Below, piece after piece: positions 6,690 through 15,091 of a stretch of DNA of 36,113 nt. The notes beneath the pieces were generated by a model that searched no databases, was not told the DNA's origin, and saw only the letters and a list, made by a program, of their open reading frames with translations. Within the stretch, counting starts at the first letter, position 1. Each line of letters starts with the position of its first letter. Location of the stretch: the NCBI GenBank assembly GCA_964504335.1, contig CAZDET010000054.1, positions 1 to 36,113 on the forward strand. The letters run 5' to 3'. A program made the translations under genes and the position numbers. Source of the DNA: CAZDET01 sp964504335 (GTDB lineage Bacteria; Bacteroidota; Bacteroidia; Chitinophagales; Saprospiraceae).

Positions 6690-9638
6690 TCAACAGTACT
6701 TCGGAATTCGATCCACCATCGGCAGCAGCTCCTGATCGGTGACTTCTAGGCTATAGAATCCGAATTCTTCCACGACTTGGCCGGTTAGGCGGTAGAAGCC
6801 CGGCCCGCGCAGCGGGCGGCGCTTCAGTATTTGCGGAAAATGGACGGTATCGAAGTGCACGCCGTAGCAATCCTCCCAGGTGCCGAACTGCATGAGGGCA
6901 CCGTGTTTGGTGCGCACGCGCTTATTACACACGAAATAGCCGATGATGGTGACGATCCGCCCGAGGTAATCGCCTAAATTGGTCGCCGTAATTGTTTGTT
7001 CGAGCAGGTGCCGATCGCGCAGCAGTTCGAAGGGGGGGCAGAGCGGGAAGCCGAGTAGGTCGAGTTCGTCGAAGGCCTGGTCGAGCGGATGGTCGGGTAG
7101 CGGTGGTAGTTCGGGCAGCGGTGTTTCCGCCTCAAACAGCAAACCACTCATTTCCTGTGCGGTGTCGGGGTGAAAAACGAATTGCTTGTCCCACTGCAAC
7201 TCGTATTTGCTGCGCCCGGTGAAGCGAAACGCTCCGATGCGAATCAATAGCTCCAGCTGCGCACTGCGCACAGCCAGGCGCGCTACAAACTGCTCGAGTG
7301 AGGCAAAGGGCCCGCCGCGCTGCCGTTCGGCGGCGATGGCCTGCGCAAATTGCTTCTCCAGTCCACTTACGTGAATGAAGCCGACGTAGAGGTCGCTGCC
7401 CTCCAGGTGGCTGAGTAAGTAACTGTGGTTGACACAGGGCGGGTGCAGCGTCGCTCCCTCGCGGCGCGCTTCGTGGAAGTAGAACTCCGTGCGGTAAAAA
7501 CCACCAAAGTTGTTGATGACAGCCGTAATAAATTCCAGTGGATAGTAGGCTTTTAGAAATAAGCTCTGAAAACTTTCTACGGCGTAGGAAGCTGAGTGGG
7601 CCTTGCAGAAGCTATAGCCGGCAAAGCTCGACACTTGTCGCCAGACTTCGTGTGCCAGCTCGTCGGAATGCCCGAGCCGTCGGCAGTTGCGGAAGTACTT
7701 CTCCCGCAGGCGTTCGAAGGTATCGCCCTGAGCGCGTTTGCCGCTCATGATGCGGCGCAGCACGTCGCATTCATCCATGGGAATATCGGCGAAGTGGTGG
7801 ACGATCTTCATGACGTCCTCCTGGTAGACCATCACTCCCAGCGTTTCGCCGAGGTGGGTTTCGAAGACGGGGTGCAAATAGTCGAAGCCATGCGGGTGGT
7901 GCACGCGGCGGATGTACTCGCGCATCATGCCTGAGCCGGCCACGCCTGGCCGAATAATGGAGCTGGCGGCAACGAGGCCGCGGTAGTCGTCGCAGCGCAA
8001 TTTGCTCAGCAATCCCCGCATGGCGGGCGATTCGATGTAGAAGGCCCCCATACAATGGGCGGCCCGCAGTTGGGCACGCACGCGCTCGTCGCGCATGATG
8101 CGCTCGACGGCGTGGATGTCTACGGCCTTTCCCTGGTTGTGTCGGACGAGTTCGACGGCGTCTTTGATGTGGCCCAGGCCGCGTTGCGACAGCACATCGA
8201 ACTTGTAAAAGCCGAGGTCTTCGGCCTGATACATATCCAGACGGGTGATGGGTACGCCCTTGGGCATCAATTGCAGAGCCGTGTGGTAGTTCAGCGGCTG
8301 CTCCGCAATAACGATGCCGCCCGCGTGGATGCTCAGGTGGCTGGGGAAGCCCTCTAGTTGCTTGCCATAATGCAGGATCTCGGCCACTAGCTCGGGGTGG
8401 TTGCAGGGTTCTTGTGGGCGAGCAATGAGCTGATCGATTTCGGCCTTGGGTAGGCCGTATACTTTCCCCAATTCCCGCATAATCGAACGCCCTTGAAACG
8501 TCACGTAGGTACCCAGCAGGGCCGTATGCTCGGCCCCATAGCGCTTGAGGATGTAATCGTGGATCTGATCGCGCTCATCCCAGGAAAAGTCGATGTCGAA
8601 ATCGGGCGGCGAGGACCGAAACTCGTTGATAAAGCGCTCGAAGTAAAGGTCGAGCTCCAGGGGGTCGACGTCGGTGATGTACAGGCAATAAGCGACGATG
8701 GAATTGGCACCGCTCCCACGCCCGACGTAGTGGAAGCCGGCGCTGGTCGCATAGCGCGTAATGTCCCAGGTGATGAGAAAATAGGGGCAAAAGTCCTGTT
8801 TGCGAATCACCCTCAGCTCTTCCTCCATGCGCTTGCGGGCATGGTCGTTGTGCGCGCCGTAGCGCGCCAGGCGGCCTTGATGGGCCAATTTTTCGAGCAA
8901 GGCATAATCGTCTGATTTATAGCCGGTAAAGCTCTGTCGGTTAAGGTGAGAGCCGACGTCCAGGTCGAACGTACAGCCGTCGAGCAGGGCCTGCGCCTGG
9001 CTGAGCAGGAAGGGGTAGGCAGTGTAGAACTGCGTCAGCTCTTCGGGGGCGTACAAACGCTCGGTCGGCCGGGCGAGCGTCGCTTCCGGGACGGTCGAGT
9101 GCAGGCTGTTAGTATCGACGGCCCGCAGGAGGCGGTGTAGCTGATAGCCGTCTTCGTCGAGAAAAGTAACGGGACTCCACGCGACCAGCCGGTCGGGATA
9201 ATCCAGTACCGAAGTGCCAAAAAGTTGATTGACGTATTCCGGTCGAATACCCAGAAATTCGTATGGCTTAAAGTGCGCCAGTGGCTTGAGGCGCCGCGGA
9301 TAGATGATGTAGGCATGGCGGATATCGCGTGGGGCAGCCGGCAGGGGGCGCTGTTCGAGCGAGCAGCGCGTGAGGAGGGCGTGGAGCTCGCGCAGGCCCT
9401 CCGTATTGCGCGCCAGCCCGATGAATTGCAGAACGCCAGCCTGGCGAAACTCGATGCCCAGCTTGAGTTGAATATTGTGAGTGCAACAAGCTCGAAACAA
9501 CTCAAATGCCGCCGCCGTATTGTTGATATCGGTTAGCGCAAAGCTGCGAATGCCCCGCTCCGCGGCAGCGGCGGCCAGTTGTTGTGGCGATAGCGTGCCA
9601 TAGCGCAGGCTGAAATACGTGTGCGCGTTGAGGTACAT
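6690..9638 (-). CDS. DnaE-family DNA polymerase III alpha subunit with degenerate PHP domain
   Basis: A 982-residue C-family DNA polymerase. The PHP domain begins at residue 1 (MYLNAHTYFSLRYG). The polymerase core has VGRGSGANSIVAYCL at about 300 and the catalytic PDFDIDF at about 344-350, then YKFDVLSQRGLGH and VMVYQEDVMKI. A helix-hairpin-helix region and a C-terminal OB fold (GRIVTIIGYFVCNKR) follow. In the PHP domain the usual HxH is NAH (residues 4-6) and the usual LTDH is LTDI (35-38), so metal-dependent proofreading there is doubtful. It is shorter than the replicative enzyme of about 1,150 residues and closer to error-prone DnaE2/ImuC-type proteins. No imuA or imuB gene is adjacent. 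The ATG at 9638 is chosen because an upstream in-frame extension to 9722 only translates a low-complexity repeat. Confidence 0.9.
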   Translation of the reverse strand: MYLNAHTYFSLRYGTLSPQQLAAAAAERGIRSFALTDINNTAAAFELFRACCTHNIQLKLGIEFRQAGVLQFIGLARNTEGLRELHALLTRCSLEQRPLPAAPRDIRHAYIIYPRRLKPLAHFKPYEFLGIRPEYVNQLFGTSVLDYPDRLVAWSPVTFLDEDGYQLHRLLRAVDTNSLHSTVPEATLARPTERLYAPEELTQFYTAYPFLLSQAQALLDGCTFDLDVGSHLNRQSFTGYKSDDYALLEKLAHQGRLARYGAHNDHARKRMEEELRVIRKQDFCPYFLITWDITRYATSAGFHYVGRGSGANSIVAYCLYITDVDPLELDLYFERFINEFRSSPPDFDIDFSWDERDQIHDYILKRYGAEHTALLGTYVTFQGRSIMRELGKVYGLPKAEIDQLIARPQEPCNHPELVAEILHYGKQLEGFPSHLSIHAGGIVIAEQPLNYHTALQLMPKGVPITRLDMYQAEDLGFYKFDVLSQRGLGHIKDAVELVRHNQGKAVDIHAVERIMRDERVRAQLRAAHCMGAFYIESPAMRGLLSKLRCDDYRGLVAASSIIRPGVAGSGMMREYIRRVHHPHGFDYLHPVFETHLGETLGVMVYQEDVMKIVHHFADIPMDECDVLRRIMSGKRAQGDTFERLREKYFRNCRRLGHSDELAHEVWRQVSSFAGYSFCKAHSASYAVESFQSLFLKAYYPLEFITAVINNFGGFYRTEFYFHEARREGATLHPPCVNHSYLLSHLEGSDLYVGFIHVSGLEKQFAQAIAAERQRGGPFASLEQFVARLAVRSAQLELLIRIGAFRFTGRSKYELQWDKQFVFHPDTAQEMSGLLFEAETPLPELPPLPDHPLDQAFDELDLLGFPLCPPFELLRDRHLLEQTITATNLGDYLGRIVTIIGYFVCNKRVRTKHGALMQFGTWEDCYGVHFDTVHFPQILKRRPLRGPGFYRLTGQVVEEFGFYSLEVTDQELLPMVDRIPKYC

Positions 9639-9660
9639 GTGGGATGACTCATGGCTGGGA

Positions 9661-9766
9661 GGTCTTTTGGTCTTTTGGTCTTTTGGCCCTTTGGTACTTT
9701 GGTACTTTGGTATGCTTGACACTTATGAAACCAAAGAACCAAAGTACTAAAGAACCAGAGTACCAA
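9661..9766. repeat. T/G-rich octamer-like repeat array with facing inverted arms
   Basis: The left arm (9661-9712) consists of degenerate units such as TCTTTTGG and TACTTTGG. The right arm (about 9728-9766) is the complementary A/C-rich form (CCAAAGAACC, AAAGTACTAA). About 15 bases separate the arms, so the whole could fold into a long imperfect hairpin. It lies between the start of dnaE and the stop of the next gene upstream, in the dnaE leader. Related arrays occur at 16402-16626 and 22813-22849. Confidence 0.75.
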
Positions 9767-10564
9767 CTATCCTTCCGCCGGGTCCGCTTCGAGCGTGATC
9801 TTGCGGGTGACGGGGTTGCCCGGGGCGTCTACAAGTTGGCCCTGGCCGTCGATGAGTTCGAGGGTGATGGTATTTTCGCCCATGGGGAGGCGCCGGATGT
9901 AGTAGGGGCGCCATTCGTCGATGGTGTATTCCGTATCGTTGATGCGGGCGCGTACCTGGTAGTCGGCACCCAGCTCGAGGTTGACCGGGTAGAAGTCGAG
10001 CATGATGTTTTTAGTTTGCGCGCTTCCCGTGTAAGTGCCTTTGGGACGGCTGTAGAAAAGCATGGGCTCGGTAATTTCTTCGCGGCTGGTGAAGTTGTTA
10101 TTTTCCACCGTTACTTTGAAGGCCTTTGCCGCATTCGAGTGCTTGATGCTTTCGTGGTAGGAGCGGCTCAGAAAGGTCAGGATGTGGTGCTCGCCGTCTT
10201 CGATATCCTGTTCGAACGTCGGTTCGTATTTGGCGAGGTAAGGATTTGTGCCGATGATGAGGTGAATGTGCTGGCCTTGTCCGGAGTTGGCGCACATGAG
10301 GTCATCGGCATCGGGGGTCTGGATACCCAGCTCGTAGTTGGCGATATCGTAGGTAAACTGACCATCCTGGTAATCCACCGCATTGATGGTGGCATCGGGA
10401 TAATCGGTAGTTTCGGGCATGGTGACGAGGGTAACTGCTTCGGGAGTCGATTCGGCCTCGGCCGCAGTTTCCTCGGTAGCGGTGGTTTCTTCGCTGGCAC
10501 CACCGGTGCAAGCACTAATCAGGAGCAGCAAGCTGAAAAATAATGGGAGTGTTCGGAGAGACAT
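9767..10564 (-). CDS. Lipoprotein of the Bacteroidota 'phosphopeptide-binding' annotated family
   Basis: A 265-residue predicted lipoprotein: MSLRTLPLFFSLLLLISAC, lipidated Cys at 19, then a Glu/Thr/Ala-rich linker to about residue 45. The body contains YELGIQTPDADDLMCANSGQGQHIHLI, which recalls Bacteroidota envelope proteins labelled phosphopeptide-binding. It also has FLSRSYHESIKHSNA, MLFYSRPKGTYTG, LLDFY-like and RRLPMGENTITLELIDGQG, which fit beta-sandwich folds. The biochemical role is not known. The divergent neighbour is a copper ATPase (106 bases apart). The His and Met content could suggest metal handling, but I see no firm motif. The start is fixed by the lipoprotein signal. Confidence 0.75.
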   Translation of the reverse strand: MSLRTLPLFFSLLLLISACTGGASEETTATEETAAEAESTPEAVTLVTMPETTDYPDATINAVDYQDGQFTYDIANYELGIQTPDADDLMCANSGQGQHIHLIIGTNPYLAKYEPTFEQDIEDGEHHILTFLSRSYHESIKHSNAAKAFKVTVENNNFTSREEITEPMLFYSRPKGTYTGSAQTKNIMLDFYPVNLELGADYQVRARINDTEYTIDEWRPYYIRRLPMGENTITLELIDGQGQLVDAPGNPVTRKITLEADPAEG

Positions 10565-10670
10565 CTGTTTATGTTTTGAAAGTGTTATGTGTCTATGAAG
10601 TTTAAACGACTTCTATAAAAACAAGCCGTCGTCGGATTGTTTTCAAACGTAATAATAGTCTTTTTACACC

Positions 10671-12758
10671 GTGGAAGAAGCAACAAACGAACAAATTGTT
10701 TTAGAAGTTGGAGGGATGGACTGCAACAACTGCGCCGCCAGTATCGAACAGTATTTGCAGCGCCAGGGGTTGAAGGAGGTGTTCGTGAGCTTCCAGACCA
10801 AAGAGGTGCGTTTCCGCCGCGCCGCCGACGATCTGACGCTGGAGGAGGCCAAGGCGGGCATTCGCCAGTTGGGTTACGAAATTATTGACGACTTCTCGCA
10901 ACGTCGGCGGTGGACCATCGAGCGGCGACTGCTTATCAGCGCCATTTTCACAGCGCCGTTATTAATCGGCCATTTATTGATGATGGCGGGCGTGCCGCTC
11001 GGTCCTTTAGAAAACGGGTGGGTGCAGCTCGCGCTCACAATTCCTGTTTACGCCGTGGGGGGATTGTACTTTGGTCGCAGTGCGCTGGCCAGCCTGCGGG
11101 GTGGGGTGCCGAATATGGACGTGCTCATCTTCACGGGGGCTACGGCTGCGTTGGTCTACAGTTGCATTGGCCTGGCTTTGCAAAACCCGAATTATTACTT
11201 CTTCGAAACGGCTGCCACCATCATCACGCTTGTCTTGGTTGGCAACTGGCTCGAGCAGCGAGCGGTGGCGCAGACTACTTCCGCCATTGAAGACCTAAGC
11301 GAATTGCAGCCCGAGCGGGCGAAGCGCATTCTGCCTTCCGGACTGGCTATTTCCGTGGAAGCGAGCAGCCTGCAACCGGGGCACCTCGTGCAGGTGAACA
11401 CCGGCGACCGCATCCCCTCCGACGGCACCATTTTGGAAGGGCAGGCCGAAATCGACGAATCCATGCTCACCGGCGAAAGCACACCGGTATTCAAAACCGA
11501 AGGTGCGGACGTCATCGGCGGGTCCATCCTGCGCAGCGGCAACGTCCGCGTAGAAATCACGGCCGCCGGCCGCGATACGGTGCTGCAACAGATGATCGAA
11601 TTGGTCAAGACCGCCCAGCAAGACAAGCCGGGCATTCAGCGCCTGGCCGACCGCGTCAGCGCCATCTTTGTACCGGTGGTGCTCGGGATTTCACTGCTGA
11701 CCTTCCTGATCGGCTACGGGGTCTTCGGCATCGGTACGCAGCAGGCGCTGCTCAATGCCATCGCCGTGCTCGTCATCTCCTGCCCCTGCGCGATGGGATT
11801 GGCTACCCCTACGGCCGTCATGGTGGGTGTGGGTCGCCTGGCCCGGCAGGGCATCCTTATTCGCGGCGGCCGCACGGTAGAGCGCCTGGCGCAGTTGAAG
11901 CGCATCGTGTTCGATAAAACGGGCACCCTCACTACCGGTCGTTTTCGTATTACCCACATCGATTATCCCACTGGCGAGGAGCGATTGGCCAACAGCCTCC
12001 TGCACCAGATCGAACAACGCAGCTCGCATCCTATCGCCGAAGCCATCGTACGCGAAGTGGCCGATCGCCCCAATGGGCAACCCGTCGATCTGATCGAAGT
12101 CCAAGAAATACCCGGCCGGGGCATGGCAGCCCGCGATCGCGCCGGACATACCTACCGCATCGGCAATGTCGACGGTGCCGGCATCCAACTGCTGCGCGAC
12201 GGCGAGCCGCTCGCCCGCCTCGATATCCAGGATGACATCAAGGAGGATGCCGCTACGACCATCCGGCAGTTGGAAACCGACGGCCTCCGCACGGTGCTGC
12301 TCAGCGGGGATCGGGAGGCCAAAACTGCCGCCGTGGCTACTACACTCGGCATCAGCGACTACCGCGCCGAGCAATTGCCCGATCAAAAACTGGCCTACAT
12401 CGCCGAGCTCTCCGAAGATCAGGCCACGGCCATGGTGGGCGACGGTATCAACGACGCCCCCGCGCTCGCCCGCGCGCACGTCGGTATCAGCATCGGCGGT
12501 GCCAGCCAGGTGGCCCTCCAAACCGCCCAGGTCGTGCTGCTCAACGGCCGCCTCGACCGCCTGCCGCTCGCTTTGCACATCAGCCGACAAACCGTGCAGA
12601 CCATCCGGCAAAACCTTTTCTGGGCCTTCGCTTATAATATTGTAGCTATTCCCATCGCCGCAGTAGGCTTGCTCAACCCCATGTGGGGGGCGCTGTTTAT
12701 GGCTTTCTCCGATGTGGTGGTGATCGGGAATAGTATTCGGTTGAAATACCGGCGGTAA
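10671..12758 (+). CDS. copA: Copper-exporting P1B-type ATPase
   Basis: A 695-residue inner-membrane P1B ATPase, most likely pumping Cu(I) out of the cytoplasm. One N-terminal heavy-metal-associated domain is present, with GGMDCNNC (Cys 18 and 21). The actuator domain has MLTGES. The transmembrane metal site is SCPCAMGLATPTA (CPC near residue 370). The phosphorylation motif is FDKTGT (about 414), followed by the nucleotide-domain SSHPIAEA and GDGINDAPAL (about 590). The last helices carry FAYN and ALFMAFSD, which fits the copper (P1B-1) subgroup rather than Zn/Cd. A GTG codon at 10671 is the best start because it lies just ahead of the metal domain. No copper chaperone or CopY/CueR-type regulator is adjacent. 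Confidence 0.93.
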   Translation: MEEATNEQIVLEVGGMDCNNCAASIEQYLQRQGLKEVFVSFQTKEVRFRRAADDLTLEEAKAGIRQLGYEIIDDFSQRRRWTIERRLLISAIFTAPLLIGHLLMMAGVPLGPLENGWVQLALTIPVYAVGGLYFGRSALASLRGGVPNMDVLIFTGATAALVYSCIGLALQNPNYYFFETAATIITLVLVGNWLEQRAVAQTTSAIEDLSELQPERAKRILPSGLAISVEASSLQPGHLVQVNTGDRIPSDGTILEGQAEIDESMLTGESTPVFKTEGADVIGGSILRSGNVRVEITAAGRDTVLQQMIELVKTAQQDKPGIQRLADRVSAIFVPVVLGISLLTFLIGYGVFGIGTQQALLNAIAVLVISCPCAMGLATPTAVMVGVGRLARQGILIRGGRTVERLAQLKRIVFDKTGTLTTGRFRITHIDYPTGEERLANSLLHQIEQRSSHPIAEAIVREVADRPNGQPVDLIEVQEIPGRGMAARDRAGHTYRIGNVDGAGIQLLRDGEPLARLDIQDDIKEDAATTIRQLETDGLRTVLLSGDREAKTAAVATTLGISDYRAEQLPDQKLAYIAELSEDQATAMVGDGINDAPALARAHVGISIGGASQVALQTAQVVLLNGRLDRLPLALHISRQTVQTIRQNLFWAFAYNIVAIPIAAVGLLNPMWGALFMAFSDVVVIGNSIRLKYRR

Positions 12759-12817
12759 TGCTCAACGATCAGAACCGGTCGCTGCGGCAATAAACGAGTC
12801 CGCTAGAGTCGTAATCG

Positions 12818-13750
12818 ATGATTAAAAACACTTCGCTCCTTTTGCTGCTGTTGCTCCTATTTTGGAGTTGTGAACGGGAATTCACCCCGCCCCAAGTCGA
12901 CGACGTCGACGACATCGTGGTGGAAGGCTATATCGAGGCCGGGCCACGCCCGACGGCTCCCTACGTGCTCCTGACGCGGGCGCAGCCCTTCTTCAGCGAA
13001 ATCGGGGGAGAAGCACTAAACGATTTCTTCGTGCGGGGAGCGGAAGTGCGTGTGTCGGATGGTACACGTACCGTACAACTCACCGAACTCTGCCTCGATG
13101 AATTACCCCCCGAGTTGCAAGAGCAGGCGGCCGAACTATTCGGACTCGGTGGCGACAGCATTGCCATCAACATCTGCGCGTACGTGGATGTGGCCGGCGA
13201 CATGGTGGGGCAGGAGGGCCGCAAGTACGAATTGGAAGTGCGTGCAGAAGGGAAGGTGCTGACGGCTACGACCACCATCCCGTTGCACGTCCCCTTGGAT
13301 TCGCTCTACTTCCGCGTGCCACCGGGCGAAGTGGCCGACACGCTGGCGGAGCTGCGGGTCGTCATCGACGACCCGTCGGGGGAGGACAATTTCTACCGCT
13401 ACTTCACGCAAATCAACGACAGGCCGCTGCGGGCGCCCAATGGTTCGGTGACCGACGACCGCCTGTTCGACGGGCAGCGCTTCGAGTTTCCGCTGCCGCG
13501 CGCCAGCGAGCCGGGAGAGGATTTTGACTTTTCCACCTTCGGCCTCTACACCCGCGGCGATACCGCCACCATCAAGTGGATTTGCCTCGACGAAGCCCAC
13601 TTCAATTTTTTCAACACCGTCGAATTCTTGCGCAACAACCAGGGACCTTTTTCCAGTTATTCGCGCGTTGATCACAACATCGAAGGCGGGCTTGGCATCT
13701 GGGGCGGGCTGTCGGCTTCGTACTACGAATTGGCGGTACCGGAAAAATAA
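12818..13750 (+). CDS. DUF4249-family lipoprotein
   Basis: A 310-residue predicted outer-membrane lipoprotein: MIKNTSLLLLLLLLFWSC with the lipidated Cys at 18. The DIVVEGYIEAGPRPTAPYVLLTRAQPFF segment is typical of DUF4249 proteins of Bacteroidota. In other genomes these commonly accompany a TonB-dependent receptor, but none is next to it here. The remainder is beta-rich (YELEVRAEGKVLTATTTIP; EDNFYRYFTQIN) and ends with GGLGIWGGLSASYYEL, the usual family ending. Function unknown. It follows copA by about 60 bases and could be co-transcribed. Confidence 0.85.
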   Translation: MIKNTSLLLLLLLLFWSCEREFTPPQVDDVDDIVVEGYIEAGPRPTAPYVLLTRAQPFFSEIGGEALNDFFVRGAEVRVSDGTRTVQLTELCLDELPPELQEQAAELFGLGGDSIAINICAYVDVAGDMVGQEGRKYELEVRAEGKVLTATTTIPLHVPLDSLYFRVPPGEVADTLAELRVVIDDPSGEDNFYRYFTQINDRPLRAPNGSVTDDRLFDGQRFEFPLPRASEPGEDFDFSTFGLYTRGDTATIKWICLDEAHFNFFNTVEFLRNNQGPFSSYSRVDHNIEGGLGIWGGLSASYYELAVPEK

Positions 13751-13761
13751 GCGCAGTTCCC

Positions 13762-13769
13762 TACCTTTG
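13762..13769 (+). promoter_or_regulatory. Candidate -7 box before the SDR gene
   Basis: TACCTTTG matches the TAnnTTTG consensus 20 bases before the TTG start at 13789. No TTG lies at the 22-23 base distance seen at other promoters in this window, so support rests on the -7 box alone. Confidence 0.4.
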
Positions 13770-13788
13770 CGCGAAACACGCATCCGAC

Positions 13789-14484
13789 TTGGAGATTAGC
13801 AAAAGCAGGAAGACGGCCCTGTTGTTCGGTGCCAGCGGCTTGGTGGGCAGCCACTGCCTGCGGGCGCTGCTGGAACATCCGGCCTACGCCTGCGTGCGCA
13901 CCCTGAGCCGATCGCCGCTGCAAGTTACCCATCCTAAACTCGAAGCCCACCTTGTCGATTTCGAACGGCTGGAGCGCTATCGCCCCGAATGGTTCCAGTG
14001 CCAGGACTGCTTCATTTGCCTGGGCACTACCCGTGCGAAAGCCGGTAGTAAGGAAGCCTTTTACCGCGTCGATCACGACTACGTCGTAGAAGCCGCCCGC
14101 CTGGCCAGCACAGTAGGGGAAGCCAACCAGTTGCTGCTCGTCTCGAGCGTCGGTGCCCAAGTCGATTCGCCTTTTTTCTATACCCGCGTCAAAGGTGAAG
14201 TCGAAGCCGACGTGCAGCGGCACCCCTTTTGGTCGGTACACATCTTTCGTCCAAGCTTTCTTCTCGGCGAGCGCGTAGAGAGCCGCTGGGGCGAAGACCT
14301 GGCCAAGCGCCTTGCCCGTGGTGTCACCCGCCTCACGGGCAGTGATTTCCTCAACCGCTACCGCCCCATCGAAGCGGAGTACGTGGCGCTGGCCATGGTG
14401 AATAGCGCACAGTTGCTGCAACGCGGCGTGTATATCTACGAGGGAGGTGCCATTTTGGATCTGGCACGGGATCCGGACGTTTAA
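13789..14484 (+). CDS. Atypical short-chain dehydrogenase (NAD(P)H-binding, TIP30/HTATIP2-like)
   Basis: A 231-residue cytoplasmic Rossmann-fold protein. Glycine-rich nucleotide site GASGLVGSH at about residues 14-22, then LICLG-like CFICLGTTRAKAG, LLLVSSVGAQ and the YTRVKGEVE stretch with Tyr-x3-Lys, giving a Ser/Tyr/Lys set as in SDR enzymes. FRPSFLLGER further supports the atypical SDR group that includes TIP30-like proteins. Substrate unknown. No ATG precedes the Rossmann motif, so the TTG at 13789 is the best start. gldC follows 47 bases downstream. Confidence 0.85.
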   Translation: MEISKSRKTALLFGASGLVGSHCLRALLEHPAYACVRTLSRSPLQVTHPKLEAHLVDFERLERYRPEWFQCQDCFICLGTTRAKAGSKEAFYRVDHDYVVEAARLASTVGEANQLLLVSSVGAQVDSPFFYTRVKGEVEADVQRHPFWSVHIFRPSFLLGERVESRWGEDLAKRLARGVTRLTGSDFLNRYRPIEAEYVALAMVNSAQLLQRGVYIYEGGAILDLARDPDV

Positions 14485-14531
14485 TTTCAAAAAACACTGC
14501 ATTCAACGCCTACGCGTTTAAACGTAAGAAC

Positions 14532-14885
14532 ATGAATCAATCAGACGTCACCAAAACCAGTACCATCACGATCAATGTCGGCCTGAACGCCGAGCAGGTG
14601 CCCGTCGCCATGGAATGGAAAGCTACCGAGCACCCCGACGGGCCCGTGCCGCAGGTCTGCAAGGCAATGCTGCTGTCGCTCTTCGACGATACCCACAAGG
14701 ATACCTACAAAATCGACCTCTGGACCCAGGATATGCAGGTGCTGGAAATGGATCGCTTTTTCTACCAAACCCTGCGCGGCCTGGCTGATACCTACTTCAA
14801 AGCCACGCAAAATCGCGAGCTGGCGGCCGCCATGCAGCAGTTTGTGCGGTATTTTGGGGAGCAGACGGAGATTATTCCGAAGTGA
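14532..14885 (+). CDS. gldC: Gliding motility protein GldC
   Basis: A 117-residue soluble protein matching GldC in length and sequence character: ITINVGLNAEQVPVAMEWKATE near the start, ALLLSLFD-like AMLLSLFDDTHKDTYKIDLWT in the middle, and DRFFYQTLRGLADTYFKAT in the C-terminal helices. In Flavobacterium gldC accompanies gldB and aids gliding, but it is also conserved in Bacteroidota that do not visibly glide. gldB is not adjacent. It lies directly behind the SDR gene and ahead of a repeat-filled gap. Confidence 0.9.
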   Translation: MNQSDVTKTSTITINVGLNAEQVPVAMEWKATEHPDGPVPQVCKAMLLSLFDDTHKDTYKIDLWTQDMQVLEMDRFFYQTLRGLADTYFKATQNRELAAAMQQFVRYFGEQTEIIPK

Positions 14886-14888
14886 TTT

Positions 14889-15007
14889 TTTAATGCGCCA
14901 ATAAGTCGATGTGCCGATGTGCCAATTTGTTAATGCCGTCTTCGACGGGCGTTTAATTGGTCCATACGTTAATTTTCGCCATTCGCCATTCGCCATTCGC
15001 CATTAAA
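14889..15007 (+). repeat. Mosaic REP-like intergenic element, copy A
   Basis: The core at 14929-14956 is an imperfect palindrome (GTTAATGCCGTC, TTC, GACGGGCGTTTAAT) with a CCGTC/GACGG hairpin. It is preceded by ATGTGCCGATGTGCCAA-type units and followed by four tandem CGCCATT heptamers (14977-15004). The same core occurs at 22869, 30471 and, inverted, near 27911-27938. Confidence 0.75.
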
Positions 15008-15091
15008 CCGCCGGCGGAAAAAATATCGGGAACCCACCCAACCCTTCGCCGCCGGCCGCTCGTCTAGCCCGCCAAAAGAAATACATATCCT

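Noticed and set aside
6408..6749. Overlapping open frames on both strands between the FadL-like gene and dnaE
   Set aside because: No recognisable domain or signal; the plus frame runs into the 3' end of dnaE and crosses its terminator hairpin.
9639..9722. N-terminal extension of dnaE by 28 codons
   Set aside because: It would translate the T/G-rich repeat array; the family N-terminus begins at the ATG at 9638.
9661..9766. CRISPR-like repeat array
   Set aside because: Units are about 8 bases, degenerate and without spacers; no cas genes are present.
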